Positions 34,095 to 43,157 of a stretch of 64,000 bases of DNA are shown here, one piece after another. Numbering within the stretch: the first letter of the stretch is position 1; every line of letters starts with the position of its first letter. The notes under the pieces were generated by a model. That model had not been told where the DNA came from and ran no database searches. It was given only the letters and a program-made list of their open reading frames with translations. Origin of the DNA: JAGLOK01 sp963676355 (GTDB taxonomy: Bacteria; Bacillota; Clostridia; Christensenellales; UMGS416); the NCBI GenBank assembly GCA_963676355.1, contig OY781093.1, positions 62,001 to 126,000 on the forward strand, read 5' to 3'. A program made the translations under genes and the position numbers.

Positions 34095-37000
34095 TCACTG
34101 TTTTTTCGTTACAATTGTTCTCACCACGACAAGCGTCGCGCCTATTCCAGTCGCAAAAATTCCAATCGCAATCAGTATCAGCACAAAAATGCTTAGCCCG
34201 CCTTTTTCGGCCGATACATCCACCGCACCCAGTGCGCTCTTTTCGCTGTCCAATGCAACTACCTTGATTGCACCGTTCTTTAAATCCTTCGAGCAAACTT
34301 CGCAGGTGATTGTTTCGTCACCGTTTAGCTCAATTACTTCACCGTTTGGCAGCTCGATATACTGCGCACCGTAAGGCAGCATAGAGACATCGATATCCAT
34401 TGTGTATATCACATCCACTTGAGTTGCCAACGGAGTCGGGGTGGCTTGCGTCTCTTGCCCGCTTTCGGGGGTTGGAGTCGGTTCACTTCCCGCCGATTCT
34501 TCTCTTGGCTTGACCGACACACGATAGCTATCCGTCTTTTCCCCTGCAATAACGGATATAGTCGCCTCTCCTTCGGCTACCGCTGTCACCTTTCCGAGGC
34601 TTGTCACGCTCGCAACCGAGGAATTTGAGCTTTGCCACGAGAGCGAGGCATCATCCGCATTGCTGGGCGAAACAGTAGCTGACAGAACAAGTGTATCTCC
34701 CACATACATCACCATCATCGTATCCGTAACCATTGACAGGCTGACCGAATCAACCGACACTTCTTCACGTGTCACAGTAACCTTGCAACTATCCGTGACG
34801 CCTCCTGCTTTGGCAGTTATCGTGCAGCTCCCTATTCCTTTGGCTGTCACAACTCCGCTGGAATTAACCGCCGCGACGGTGTAGTCGGAGCTGTCCCAAG
34901 TGACTTTCGAATCGACTGCGTCCTCCGGCAGAACTTCAGCATTTAGTGCGAACACATCTCCGACATACATTGATTTTTTGTTGTAATTAAGGCTTACTGT
35001 TTCAACCGTTCTCTCACCGACCGACACTGTGCATTTATCGCTTTTTCCGCCTGCAGTTGCGGTTATCTCGCACACGCCAACACCTTTGGCTGTCACAACT
35101 CCGCTGGAATTTACCGCCGCGACTGTATCATCGGAGCTGTCCCAAGTGACTTTCGCGTCGCTTAAGTCGCTGGGAGTAATTATCGCATTTAATACGAAAA
35201 CTTCCCCTACGTTCATGTATTTTTTGCCGTAGTTAAGGCTTAGTGTTGCAATCTCTTTTTTGCTGACCGTCACCGTACAGGTATCTTCTCTGTCGCCTGT
35301 GCTCGCAGTTATCGTGGCGCTTCCTTCACCTATGGCTTTTACATTTCCACTTTGGTCGACGGACGCCACGCTGTTGTCTGAGCTTATCCAGAAAATCGTG
35401 CTGCTTGCGTCAGATGGAGTATAGCTTGCTGTCAGTTTGTATGTTTCATCCTGCGAGAGCGAAAGACTGCTTTTATCAAGTGTAAGCGAAATCATTGTTT
35501 TATTCCATATGGCATACAAAGTGATATCTGTATATGCGGTGTATGTAAACGCCGGAAAGATGTCTGTGCCGCTTCCGTCGGGCTCCGTGTTCCATTTTAC
35601 AAACTTTGCGCCCGTATATGATAAATCGTCTGCATACTCTGCCGTAAAAGTAAGGCTTTCCGCCAATAATTTTAACGTACCGTCAGGTTTAGTGCCTAAT
35701 GCGCCGTTCGGGTCGTATTCTAATAAAAGCGCAACCGTATCGCTGTAGTAACCGCTCGCCTCTGTCCATCCCGAAGGCAGCTTCACTCCATATATCTCGC
35801 TGTTTGAATCCGCAGACAAAGTTGAAAAATATGTGTGGCTGGTGGTGGGCGTCGGGAAAGTGTCGTTTTCAAAAAACACCGCGCTGTCGCCGGAAATAGT
35901 CAATGTGCCCTCGTTTGTGCCGTAGTAACCATGCCCGATATCCATGGTTCCGCCGGATGCAAATACCGCTCCGCCATTAATGGTTACCTCAGCCCCATCC
36001 CCAAAACTCCCGATACCGGCGCCGGTATTTTCGCCTGTGGCGGTAACCTGTGCACTGCCCCCTATTGTGACCGTGCAGCCTGGACTGCTTTCGCCCACAC
36101 CAATGCCTACCCAACCGGTTGCCGTGACCTTTGCATCGCCGTTTATTGTCACTGAGCAGTTTTGACTATAAGAACCGCTACCGATGCCGGATGAATGACC
36201 ATTTGCGATAATTGTGCCGCCTGTTATAGTGATCGAAACATCACTGCAGCGTTTACCTCCGCCTATTGCGGCACCATGAATTTCGTTTGTTGCGTTGATT
36301 GTGCCGCCTGTTATGATTATTTCTGCTCCGGGTCCATAAGCCCCGCAGCCGATTCCCGCTCCGGGAGTGCCGCTAAATTTATCAATAGCATAGGCTGATA
36401 CTGTGCCTCCTTCGATAGTTATTTTGCCGCCGCTGCCTTTAACGAGATTTCCGCAGCCGCCGCCGATGCCTGCCCCGCCATCACCATAAGAATAGCTATA
36501 TGCATTGACAGTACCGCCTGTAATAGTTATTTCCTCAGCATCGCCGCTCTGTCCTCCACCGATTCCTGCGGCGCCTCTGCCGCTGTGTGCGGTGACTGTG
36601 CCGCCTGTAATAGTTATTTCCTCAGCATCGCTGTAATATCCTCCACCGATGCCTGCGGCTTTATTGCCGCCGTGTGCAGTGACTGTGCCGCCCGATATGG
36701 TAATATTGCCGCCATCGTTCATGTGTCCGCCACCGATGCCCGCCCCGCCATCGTCGCCGGTGGCTTCAACAGAGCCTGTGCCGGAGATTGTAAGCTCTGC
36801 GCTCCCTTCCACACGGATACCGGATTCAATATTCCCGCTTGTAAGCGTGGATGAGCCAATGAGTGTCAAGGTATTGCCAGCGCCTGTGAAAGCTAGCGCG
36901 CAGCCGGAAGAATTTATGTTTACTCCGTCTATTGTAAGATGGGTATTTGCGCCCGCGCATGATATTTTTAAATTTTTCCCGCTAATGGCGGTGGTGTTGG

Positions 37001-37181
37001 TAAGCGTTACTGAAAGACCGCCGTTTATTGTAACGGTCGCGCCATCATCGAATGAACTTACATCATAGCTGCCGCTTTCGCTGATTGTCGCATCCGCGGC
37101 AAAAGCCGTAGCGGGGAAAAAAGAGAGCGTAAAAAAGAGCGTCAGAATAAAAGTTAAAAGCAGTGCGGATATTTTCTTCAT
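34095..37181 (-). CDS. Large repetitive surface protein, copy 1
   Basis: 1028 residues, secreted and membrane anchored. A signal peptide (about 1-28, ending TAFAA) precedes glycine-rich beta-solenoid repeats (about 30-450). These have units such as GGNITISGGTVTAHGG and AAGIGGGYYSDAEEI, resembling the Cthe_2159 type of polysaccharide-binding repeats. An InlB B-repeat-like module follows (about 490-560, ending TDITLYAIWNK), then four Big2 Ig-like domains (about 565-890, each with SSVASV or DDTVAAVNSSG-type ends). A Pro/Thr linker, a short globular part with a CEVC motif, and one C-terminal helix end in VRTIVTKKQ. It is nearly identical in its C-terminal half to copy 2. Adhesion or carbohydrate binding is inferred. 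Confidence 0.85.
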   Translation of the reverse strand: MKKISALLLTFILTLFFTLSFFPATAFAADATISESGSYDVSSFDDGATVTINGGLSVTLTNTTAISGKNLKISCAGANTHLTIDGVNINSSGCALAFTGAGNTLTLIGSSTLTSGNIESGIRVEGSAELTISGTGSVEATGDDGGAGIGGGHMNDGGNITISGGTVTAHGGNKAAGIGGGYYSDAEEITITGGTVTAHSGRGAAGIGGGQSGDAEEITITGGTVNAYSYSYGDGGAGIGGGCGNLVKGSGGKITIEGGTVSAYAIDKFSGTPGAGIGCGAYGPGAEIIITGGTINATNEIHGAAIGGGKRCSDVSITITGGTIIANGHSSGIGSGSYSQNCSVTINGDAKVTATGWVGIGVGESSPGCTVTIGGSAQVTATGENTGAGIGSFGDGAEVTINGGAVFASGGTMDIGHGYYGTNEGTLTISGDSAVFFENDTFPTPTTSHTYFSTLSADSNSEIYGVKLPSGWTEASGYYSDTVALLLEYDPNGALGTKPDGTLKLLAESLTFTAEYADDLSYTGAKFVKWNTEPDGSGTDIFPAFTYTAYTDITLYAIWNKTMISLTLDKSSLSLSQDETYKLTASYTPSDASSTIFWISSDNSVASVDQSGNVKAIGEGSATITASTGDREDTCTVTVSKKEIATLSLNYGKKYMNVGEVFVLNAIITPSDLSDAKVTWDSSDDTVAAVNSSGVVTAKGVGVCEITATAGGKSDKCTVSVGERTVETVSLNYNKKSMYVGDVFALNAEVLPEDAVDSKVTWDSSDYTVAAVNSSGVVTAKGIGSCTITAKAGGVTDSCKVTVTREEVSVDSVSLSMVTDTMMVMYVGDTLVLSATVSPSNADDASLSWQSSNSSVASVTSLGKVTAVAEGEATISVIAGEKTDSYRVSVKPREESAGSEPTPTPESGQETQATPTPLATQVDVIYTMDIDVSMLPYGAQYIELPNGEVIELNGDETITCEVCSKDLKNGAIKVVALDSEKSALGAVDVSAEKGGLSIFVLILIAIGIFATGIGATLVVVRTIVTKKQ

Positions 37182-37243
37182 TACATACCTCTTAGTGGTC
37201 GCGGTTGTCTGATGTTTATATCTATAATATCTATATATAGTTA

Positions 37244-37313
37244 ATTATCTGACAAAAGAAAATAATTTGTCAACCGACTTTCAACGAATGGTAGATTTTT
37301 GGGGCTGAATGGT
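37244..37313 (-). promoter_or_regulatory. Promoter and LytTR-type direct-repeat operator, copy 1
   Basis: On the minus strand: ACCATTCAG (complement of 37305-37313), twelve bases, ACCATTCGT (complement of 37284-37292), ten bases, then TTGACA (complement of 37268-37273), 18 bases and GATAAT (complement of 37244-37249). Two 9-bp direct repeats with a 21-base period just upstream of -35 match the layout bound by LytTR activators such as ComE and PlnC. By hand, each repeat fits the published 9-base pattern at eight positions. Confidence 0.7.
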
Positions 37314-37422
37314 AGATTTTTAGGGTTAAACAGTTTGAGGCTGCTGTGCTTTTGTGTGTTTATTTTTAAGCATCAGCCCTAAAAAATCTCTTCTCTGACT
37401 GCAATTATCTGTTATGTTTATA

Positions 37423-40413
37423 TCACTGTTTTTTCGTTACAATTGTTCTCACAACGACAAGCGTCGCGCCTATTCCAACGATAAATGTTCCAATTATAAT
37501 CAGTATCAGCACAAAAGTGCTTAGCCCGCCTTTTTCGGCCGATACATCCACCGCACCCAGTGCGCTCTTTTCGCTGTCCAGTGCAACTACTTTGATTGCA
37601 CCGTTCTTTAAATCCTTCGAGCAAACTTCGCAGGTGATTGTTTCTTCACCGTTAAGTTCAATTACTTCGCCGTTTGGCAGCTCGATATACTGCGCGCCGT
37701 AAGGGAGCATAGAGACGTCGATATCCATTGTGTATATCACATCCACTTGAGTTGCCAAAGGAGTTGGGGTGGCTTGCGTATCTTGTCCGCTTTCAGGGGT
37801 TGGAGTCGGTTCGCTTCCCTTCGATTCTTCTCTCTCCTTGACCGACACACGATAGCTATCCGTCTTTTCCCCTGCAGTAACGGTTATAGTCGCCTCGCCT
37901 TCGGCTACCGCTGTCACCTTTCCGAGGCTTGTCACGCTCGCAACTGAGGAGTTTGAGCTTTGCCACGAGAGCGAGGCATCATCCGCATTGCTGGGATATA
38001 CGTTTGCCGAAAGCACCATCGTATCTCCCACATACATCACCATCATCGCGTCCGTAACCATTGACAGGCTGACCGAATCAACCGACACTTCTTCACGTGT
38101 CACAGTAACCTTGCAGCTATCGGTGACGCCTCCTGCTTTGGCAGTTATCGTGCAGCTCCCTATTCCTTTGGCTGTTACAACTCCGCTGGAGTTAACCGCC
38201 GCGACGGTGTAGTCGGAGCTGTCCCATGTGACTTTCGAATCGACTGCGTCCTCCGGCAGAACTACAGCATTTAGTGCAAACACATCTCCGACATACATTG
38301 ATTTTTTGTCGTAATTAAGGCTTACTGTTTCAACCGTTCTCTCACCGACCGACACTGTGCATTTATCGCTTTTTCCGCCTGCAGTTGCGGTTATCTCGCA
38401 CACGCCAACACCTTTGGCTGTCACAACACCGCTGGAATTTACCGCCGCGACTGTATCATCGGAGCTGTCCCAAGTGACTTTCGCGTCGCTTAAGTCATTG
38501 GGAGTAATTATCGCATTTAATACAAAAACTTCCCCTACGTTCATATATTTTTTGCCGTAGTTAAGGCTTAGTGTTGCAATCTCTTTTTTGCTGACCGTCA
38601 CCGTACATGTGGCTTCTCTGGCGCCTGTGCTCGCAGTTATCGTGGCGCTTCCTTCACCTATGGCTTTTACATTTCCACTTTGGTCGACGGACGCCACGCT
38701 GTTGTCTGAGCTTATCCAGAAAATCGTGCTGCTTGCGTCAGATGGAGTATAGCTTGCTGTTAATTTATATGTTTCATTTTGCGCAAGCGAAAGACTGCTT
38801 TTGTCAAGCTCCATCGATACCATTGCTTTGTTCCAAATAGCATAAAGCGTCAAATCAGTGTATGTTATATAGCTAAGCCCCGGGAAGATATCAGTGCCGC
38901 TGCCGTCTCGAGCGGTGTTCCACTTTATGAAGTGATAATTTGTGCGATACAAATCTCCCTCATCTTGGGCAGTAAAAGTAAGACTTTCTTTAAATAAATT
39001 AAACACATCGTCAGGTTTAGTGCCTAATGCGCCGTTCGGGTCGTATTCGACTAAAAGCGCAACCGTATCGATGCAATAACCGCTCGCCTCGGTCCATCCC
39101 GAAGGCAGCTTCACTCCATATATCTCGCCGTTTGCATCCGCTGATGTCATTTGTAAATATGTGTGGCTGGTGGTGGGCGTTGGGAAAGTGTCGTTTTTAA
39201 AAAACACCGCGCTGTCGCCGGAAATAGTCAATGTGCCCTCGTTTGTGCCGGCGGCACCATGCCCGATATCCATGGTTCCTCCGGATGCAAATACCTCTCC
39301 GCCATTAATGGTTACATCAACGCCATCTCCAAAACTCCCGATACCGGCGCCGATATTTTCGCCTGTTGCGGTAACCTGTGCACTGCCCCCTATCGTGACC
39401 GTGCAGCCTGAACTGTAATCGTCCACACCAATGCCTACTCTACCGGTTGCCGTGACCTTTGCATCGCCGTTTATTGTCACTGAGCAGTTTGGACTCAAAT
39501 AACCGCAACCAATGCCGGATTCATCACCATTTGCGATAATTGTTCCGCCTGTTATAGTGACCGAAACATCAGAGCATCTATAACTTCCGCCTATTGCGGC
39601 ACCTTCACTTTCGTTTGTTGCGTTGATTGTGCCGCCTGTTATGATTATTTCGGCTCCGGACCCAAAAGCCCCGCAGCCGATTCCCGCTCCGGGATAGTCG
39701 TCATTATAATCAGTAGTAGCATAGGCTGAAACTGTGCCTCCTTCGATAGTTACTTTGCCGCCGCTGCCGTAGCCTCCGCCGCCGATGCCTGCTCCGGAAC
39801 TAATAACAGAATAGCTATATGCAGTGACAGTACCGCCTGTAATAGTTATTTCCTCAGCATCGCTGTAATATCCTCCACCGATTCCTGCGGCGTCATAACC
39901 GCCGTGTGCAGTGACTGTACCTCCTGATATGGTAATATTGCCGCCATCTTTAAACCGGCTACTGCCAATGCCTGCGGCTCCAACGTCGCCGGTGGCTTCA
40001 ACAGAGCCTGTGCCGGAGATTGTAAGCTCTGTGCTCCCTTCCACACGGATACCGGATTCAATATTCCCGCTTGTAAGCGTGGATGAGCCAATGAGTGTCA
40101 AGGTATTCCCTGCGCCTGTGAAAGCTAGCGCGCAGCCGGAAGAATTTATGTTTACTCCGTCTATTGTAAGATGGGTATTTGCGCCCACGCATGATATTTT
40201 TAAATTTTTCTCGCTAATGGCGGTGGTGTTGGTAAGCGTTACTGAAAGACCGCCGTTTATTGTAACGGTCGCGCCATCATCGAATGAACTTATATCATAT
40301 GTGCCGCCGGTGTCGATTGTCGCATCCGCGGCAAAAGCCGTAGCGGGGAAAAACGAGAGCGTGAAAAAGAGCGTCAGAATAAAAGTTAAAAGCAGTGCGG
40401 ATATTTTCTTCAT
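37423..40413 (-). CDS. Large repetitive surface protein, copy 2
   Basis: 996 residues with the same order as copy 1: signal peptide, glycine-rich solenoid repeats, InlB-like repeat, four Big2 domains, Pro/Thr linker and one C-terminal helix. It is about 32 residues shorter, mostly through loss of one solenoid repeat unit. The Big2 and tail sequences are almost identical to copy 1, whereas the solenoid and InlB regions differ more, as expected for a region under exchange or selection. It is a tandem duplicate on the same strand with its own copy of the promoter and operator. Confidence 0.85.
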   Translation of the reverse strand: MKKISALLLTFILTLFFTLSFFPATAFAADATIDTGGTYDISSFDDGATVTINGGLSVTLTNTTAISEKNLKISCVGANTHLTIDGVNINSSGCALAFTGAGNTLTLIGSSTLTSGNIESGIRVEGSTELTISGTGSVEATGDVGAAGIGSSRFKDGGNITISGGTVTAHGGYDAAGIGGGYYSDAEEITITGGTVTAYSYSVISSGAGIGGGGYGSGGKVTIEGGTVSAYATTDYNDDYPGAGIGCGAFGSGAEIIITGGTINATNESEGAAIGGSYRCSDVSVTITGGTIIANGDESGIGCGYLSPNCSVTINGDAKVTATGRVGIGVDDYSSGCTVTIGGSAQVTATGENIGAGIGSFGDGVDVTINGGEVFASGGTMDIGHGAAGTNEGTLTISGDSAVFFKNDTFPTPTTSHTYLQMTSADANGEIYGVKLPSGWTEASGYCIDTVALLVEYDPNGALGTKPDDVFNLFKESLTFTAQDEGDLYRTNYHFIKWNTARDGSGTDIFPGLSYITYTDLTLYAIWNKAMVSMELDKSSLSLAQNETYKLTASYTPSDASSTIFWISSDNSVASVDQSGNVKAIGEGSATITASTGAREATCTVTVSKKEIATLSLNYGKKYMNVGEVFVLNAIITPNDLSDAKVTWDSSDDTVAAVNSSGVVTAKGVGVCEITATAGGKSDKCTVSVGERTVETVSLNYDKKSMYVGDVFALNAVVLPEDAVDSKVTWDSSDYTVAAVNSSGVVTAKGIGSCTITAKAGGVTDSCKVTVTREEVSVDSVSLSMVTDAMMVMYVGDTMVLSANVYPSNADDASLSWQSSNSSVASVTSLGKVTAVAEGEATITVTAGEKTDSYRVSVKEREESKGSEPTPTPESGQDTQATPTPLATQVDVIYTMDIDVSMLPYGAQYIELPNGEVIELNGEETITCEVCSKDLKNGAIKVVALDSEKSALGAVDVSAEKGGLSTFVLILIIIGTFIVGIGATLVVVRTIVTKKQ

Positions 40414-40457
40414 GGATACCTCTAATTCTTGTTATCTGTAAAAACATAATTACATGA

Positions 40458-40527
40458 ATTATCTGATATAAGAAAATAATTTGTCAACCGACTTTCAACG
40501 AATGGTAGATTTTTGGGGCTGAATGGT
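40458..40527 (-). promoter_or_regulatory. Promoter and LytTR-type direct-repeat operator, copy 2
   Basis: Same arrangement as upstream of copy 1: ACCATTCAG (complement of 40519-40527), N12, ACCATTCGT (complement of 40498-40506), N10, TTGACA (complement of 40482-40487), N18, GATAAT (complement of 40458-40463). The sequence between -10 and start has diverged from copy 1, but operator and promoter boxes are unchanged. Confidence 0.7.
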
Positions 40528-40636
40528 AGATTTTTAGGGTTAAATAGTTTGAGGATGCTGTGCTTTTGTATGTTTATTTTTAAGCATCAGCCCTAAAAAA
40601 TCTCTTTTCTGACTGCAATTATCTGTTATGTTTATA

Positions 40637-40760
40637 TCACTGTTTTTTCGTTACAATTGTTCTCACAACGACAAGCGTCGCGCCTATTCCAACGATAAAT
40701 GTTCCAATTATAATCAGTATCAGCGTAAAAGTGCTTAGCCCACCTTTTTCGGCCGATTTT
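40637..40760 (-). pseudogene. Third copy of the surface protein, 3' end only
   Basis: About 40 codons matching the C-terminus of copy 2 (KGGSTF-like start, then IIIGTFIVGIGATLVVVRT). Homology ends abruptly at CGGCCGAT near 40760, where the plus-strand kinase sequence begins. The downstream non-coding repeat is also present at 40530-40636. It marks a deletion or recombination junction. Confidence 0.75.
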
Positions 40761-41936
40761 ATCAGTTTTAGGGCACTTATAAAAAAGATGGATTTAGCTG
40801 TGACAATATTTGTCGCAAACTTGCTTTTTGTCCTAAGCATTATCCATGATGTTCTTGTCGGCTCATATATAATAAAATCTCCGTTAGGCGAAGTTTTTTC
40901 ATACGCATTTTTCATATACATGTGCGTTATGGTAGTTGTGCTTTTACTAAAAAGCGACCTTATCGAGAAAAAATATCTAAAAAGCCAGCTAAACTTTCTA
41001 CATGCGCAGATTAATCCGCACTTTTTATACAACACCATAAGCACCATCCGCGCATATAGCAAAGACAATCCCGAAAAAACCGCCGAGATGCTTGACTATC
41101 TTTCTGTGTATCTTAGAGGCAAGCTAAAAAAAGGCGATGACATTTTCACTTCGCTCAAAGAAGAAATGGAGCTTGTAAATGCATATCTTACGCTTGAAAA
41201 AGTGCGCTTTGAAGAGCGCCTTGAGGTTGAATACGACATAGATGATAATATCGACATCATAATCCCCTGCCTCGTCATTCAACCCATTGTTGAAAACGCT
41301 GTAAAGCATGGGCTTTCAAAAAAACCTGGAGGCGGCAGAATTAAAATTACTGTAAAAAAAGACAGCGACAATGTATTTATCACAATTGCCGATAACGGAA
41401 TCGGCATAAAGACAGTGTTTATAACAGCATATAAGGAACATGCCGTAAAAGCTTTTGGCGTAAGTGCTGTGCACTATCTATTAAAGCCTGTAAAAAAAGA
41501 AGATTTGAAAGAAGCTGTAAACCGTGTAAGCGAAGCAAAAAAGCTTGAAACAGGTCTTGGAGAGGCAAATTCAATATCTTTTATAAAAGGAAGCGCAGGT
41601 GTGTCTGAGAAGATAAGCATCCAAGAAAGCGACGATATTTCAGTCATTAAAATTATTGACATCCTTTATATATATGCACACTCCGGAAACACCATTATAA
41701 CCACAAAATTTGGGACATATAAGTCTCGCAAGGGATTGCAGTTTTGGGAAGAACGCCTAAATGAAAATGGTTTCTTGCGCTGCCATAAAAGCTATCTCAT
41801 TAACACTGAATATATTTCTAAGATGATTCATGTTCTGGGGGAATATAAGGAGCTCGAGCTATGCTATGGCGACGTACATATTCCCATCAGTCGTCGAAAA
41901 GTGAAAGAAGTTAAAGACTGGATGGGAGTAGTATAA
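40761..41936 (+). pseudogene. LytS-type kinase / LytTR regulator chimera from deletion
   Basis: The open frame begins inside the antisense of the third surface-protein tail, so its true 5' end is missing. The first part is a LytS-like kinase: two membrane helices, FLHAQINPHFLYNTIS with the phospho-acceptor His, and the N-box VENAVKHGL up to DNGIGI. It then jumps near 41410 to the late part of a receiver domain (VFITAYKEHAVKAFGVSA, YLLKPV) and a complete LytTR DNA-binding domain. Lost are the rest of the kinase ATP site and the receiver's first half with its Asp. The frame is intact, so a chimeric protein could still be made. The natural ligand system probably controlled the adjacent surface genes. 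Confidence 0.75.
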
Positions 41937-42180
41937 TGACTCTCTTTGTTCTCTCCAAAAAATTGTTCCAAAAACATCCCTTTTATTTTTAATACTTTAT
42001 CCCTTGTCATATCCACTTTATAAGTATCTGTATGTTCTCAGCCAGAGCATAATGCTTATGTAATGCCTAAGCTTAATAAATAAACAGCATTTATAGTTTA
42101 ATTATAAATTTGTCATTTGCTTTACATTTATGTTACATTTATTTATAATTGAGATGTATTTATATGAAAAGAGATTTATT

Positions 42181-43113
42181 ATGACATTATTAAACACGTT
42201 ACCATTGAGCGGTAAATTAATTATTGCAATCATTTTATTTTTGTTTATTTTAGCATTTGGGTTACTGATAATACTAAAAAACAGATATAATTCACTATGC
42301 AAAGATGTGAATTTATTATACCAAAACCCAAATGAGATTATCTCATCAAATAATCCTGCGATTCAAGCAGCTATAAATCGCTATAAGATGGGCTATCATG
42401 ACTCAGGTGCTGATATTAATACGCCTGCAATTGTGGATAGTGCTATGGAATCAGTATTAAAAGGTTCTTCATTAATGGAAAGGTTTTTAAAAAATGTAGT
42501 ATCTCTTTTAATAACTCTCGGATTATTAGGAACATTTATTGGCTTAACTATGGCAGTTGGTGATCTTGCCTCTATGTTTGGCAACGGAGACACCGCAGAT
42601 GTACTAGCCACACTAGAAATAGTAGGCAGTGGGCTGTTGTCCGCTCTGTCAGGTATGGGTATTGCATTTACTACTTCTCTCATAGGAATTGGTTGCTCTA
42701 TTATTTTTACAGTTTCTAATATTATTATTTCACCTATGCAAAAAAAAGAACAGTTTGTTGTATTGTTGGAGGATTATTTAGATAATTACTTAGCGCCTAA
42801 GCTTAAAAAAGATCGCCCAGATGATAATGCGGCAATCATGGCCGCGCTGGATGATGCACTTAATAGACACTCCATTACAATTAGCGATTCTCTAAAAGCC
42901 TCCTCCAAAATGCTGCAAGACACTGCAATATGGCTAAACGATGTAATGAAAAAATTTGGAACAACTTGCGATTCGTTTAATGGAAATGTCCGTGACTTTT
43001 CAGAGTTCAATCATAATCTTCGCAATAATATAGAAAGAATGGATGTGAACTTTATCCGATTGGTTGAAGTGCTACGCGAAAACAGTGATAAAATCGATAA
43101 TAACAGAAAGTAA
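42181..43113 (+). CDS. MotA/TolQ/ExbB-like proton channel protein (ZorA-like)
   Basis: 310 residues. One helix near the N-terminus (about 13-35) is followed by a MotA/ExbB domain (about 115-200) with LLGTFIGLTMAVG and LLSALSGMGIAFTTSLIG in two helices. A cytoplasmic, mostly helical tail of about 100 residues ends the protein. ATG at 42181 follows AGAG; an upstream in-frame ATG (42130) would add 17 residues lacking a site. It pairs with the OmpA-like protein encoded 44 bases downstream. There are no flagellar genes here, and two-gene MotA/MotB-like units occur in Zorya antiphage systems, but the nuclease and helicase partners are absent. Confidence 0.75.
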   Translation: MTLLNTLPLSGKLIIAIILFLFILAFGLLIILKNRYNSLCKDVNLLYQNPNEIISSNNPAIQAAINRYKMGYHDSGADINTPAIVDSAMESVLKGSSLMERFLKNVVSLLITLGLLGTFIGLTMAVGDLASMFGNGDTADVLATLEIVGSGLLSALSGMGIAFTTSLIGIGCSIIFTVSNIIISPMQKKEQFVVLLEDYLDNYLAPKLKKDRPDDNAAIMAALDDALNRHSITISDSLKASSKMLQDTAIWLNDVMKKFGTTCDSFNGNVRDFSEFNHNLRNNIERMDVNFIRLVEVLRENSDKIDNNRK

Positions 43114-43157
43114 CATTATTATTAATTAAGTAAAATTAACAATGGATTGGAAATAGA

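Noticed and set aside
36200..36900. Short regularly spaced repeats resembling a CRISPR array
   Set aside because: The repeats are imperfect, in frame, and encode the glycine-rich solenoid units of the surface protein; there are no uniform spacers and no cas genes.
34419..37068. Several plus-strand open frames opposite the surface proteins
   Set aside because: They mirror the glycine-rich and Ig-like repeats of the minus-strand genes, lack ribosome sites and recur in both copies only because the real genes do.
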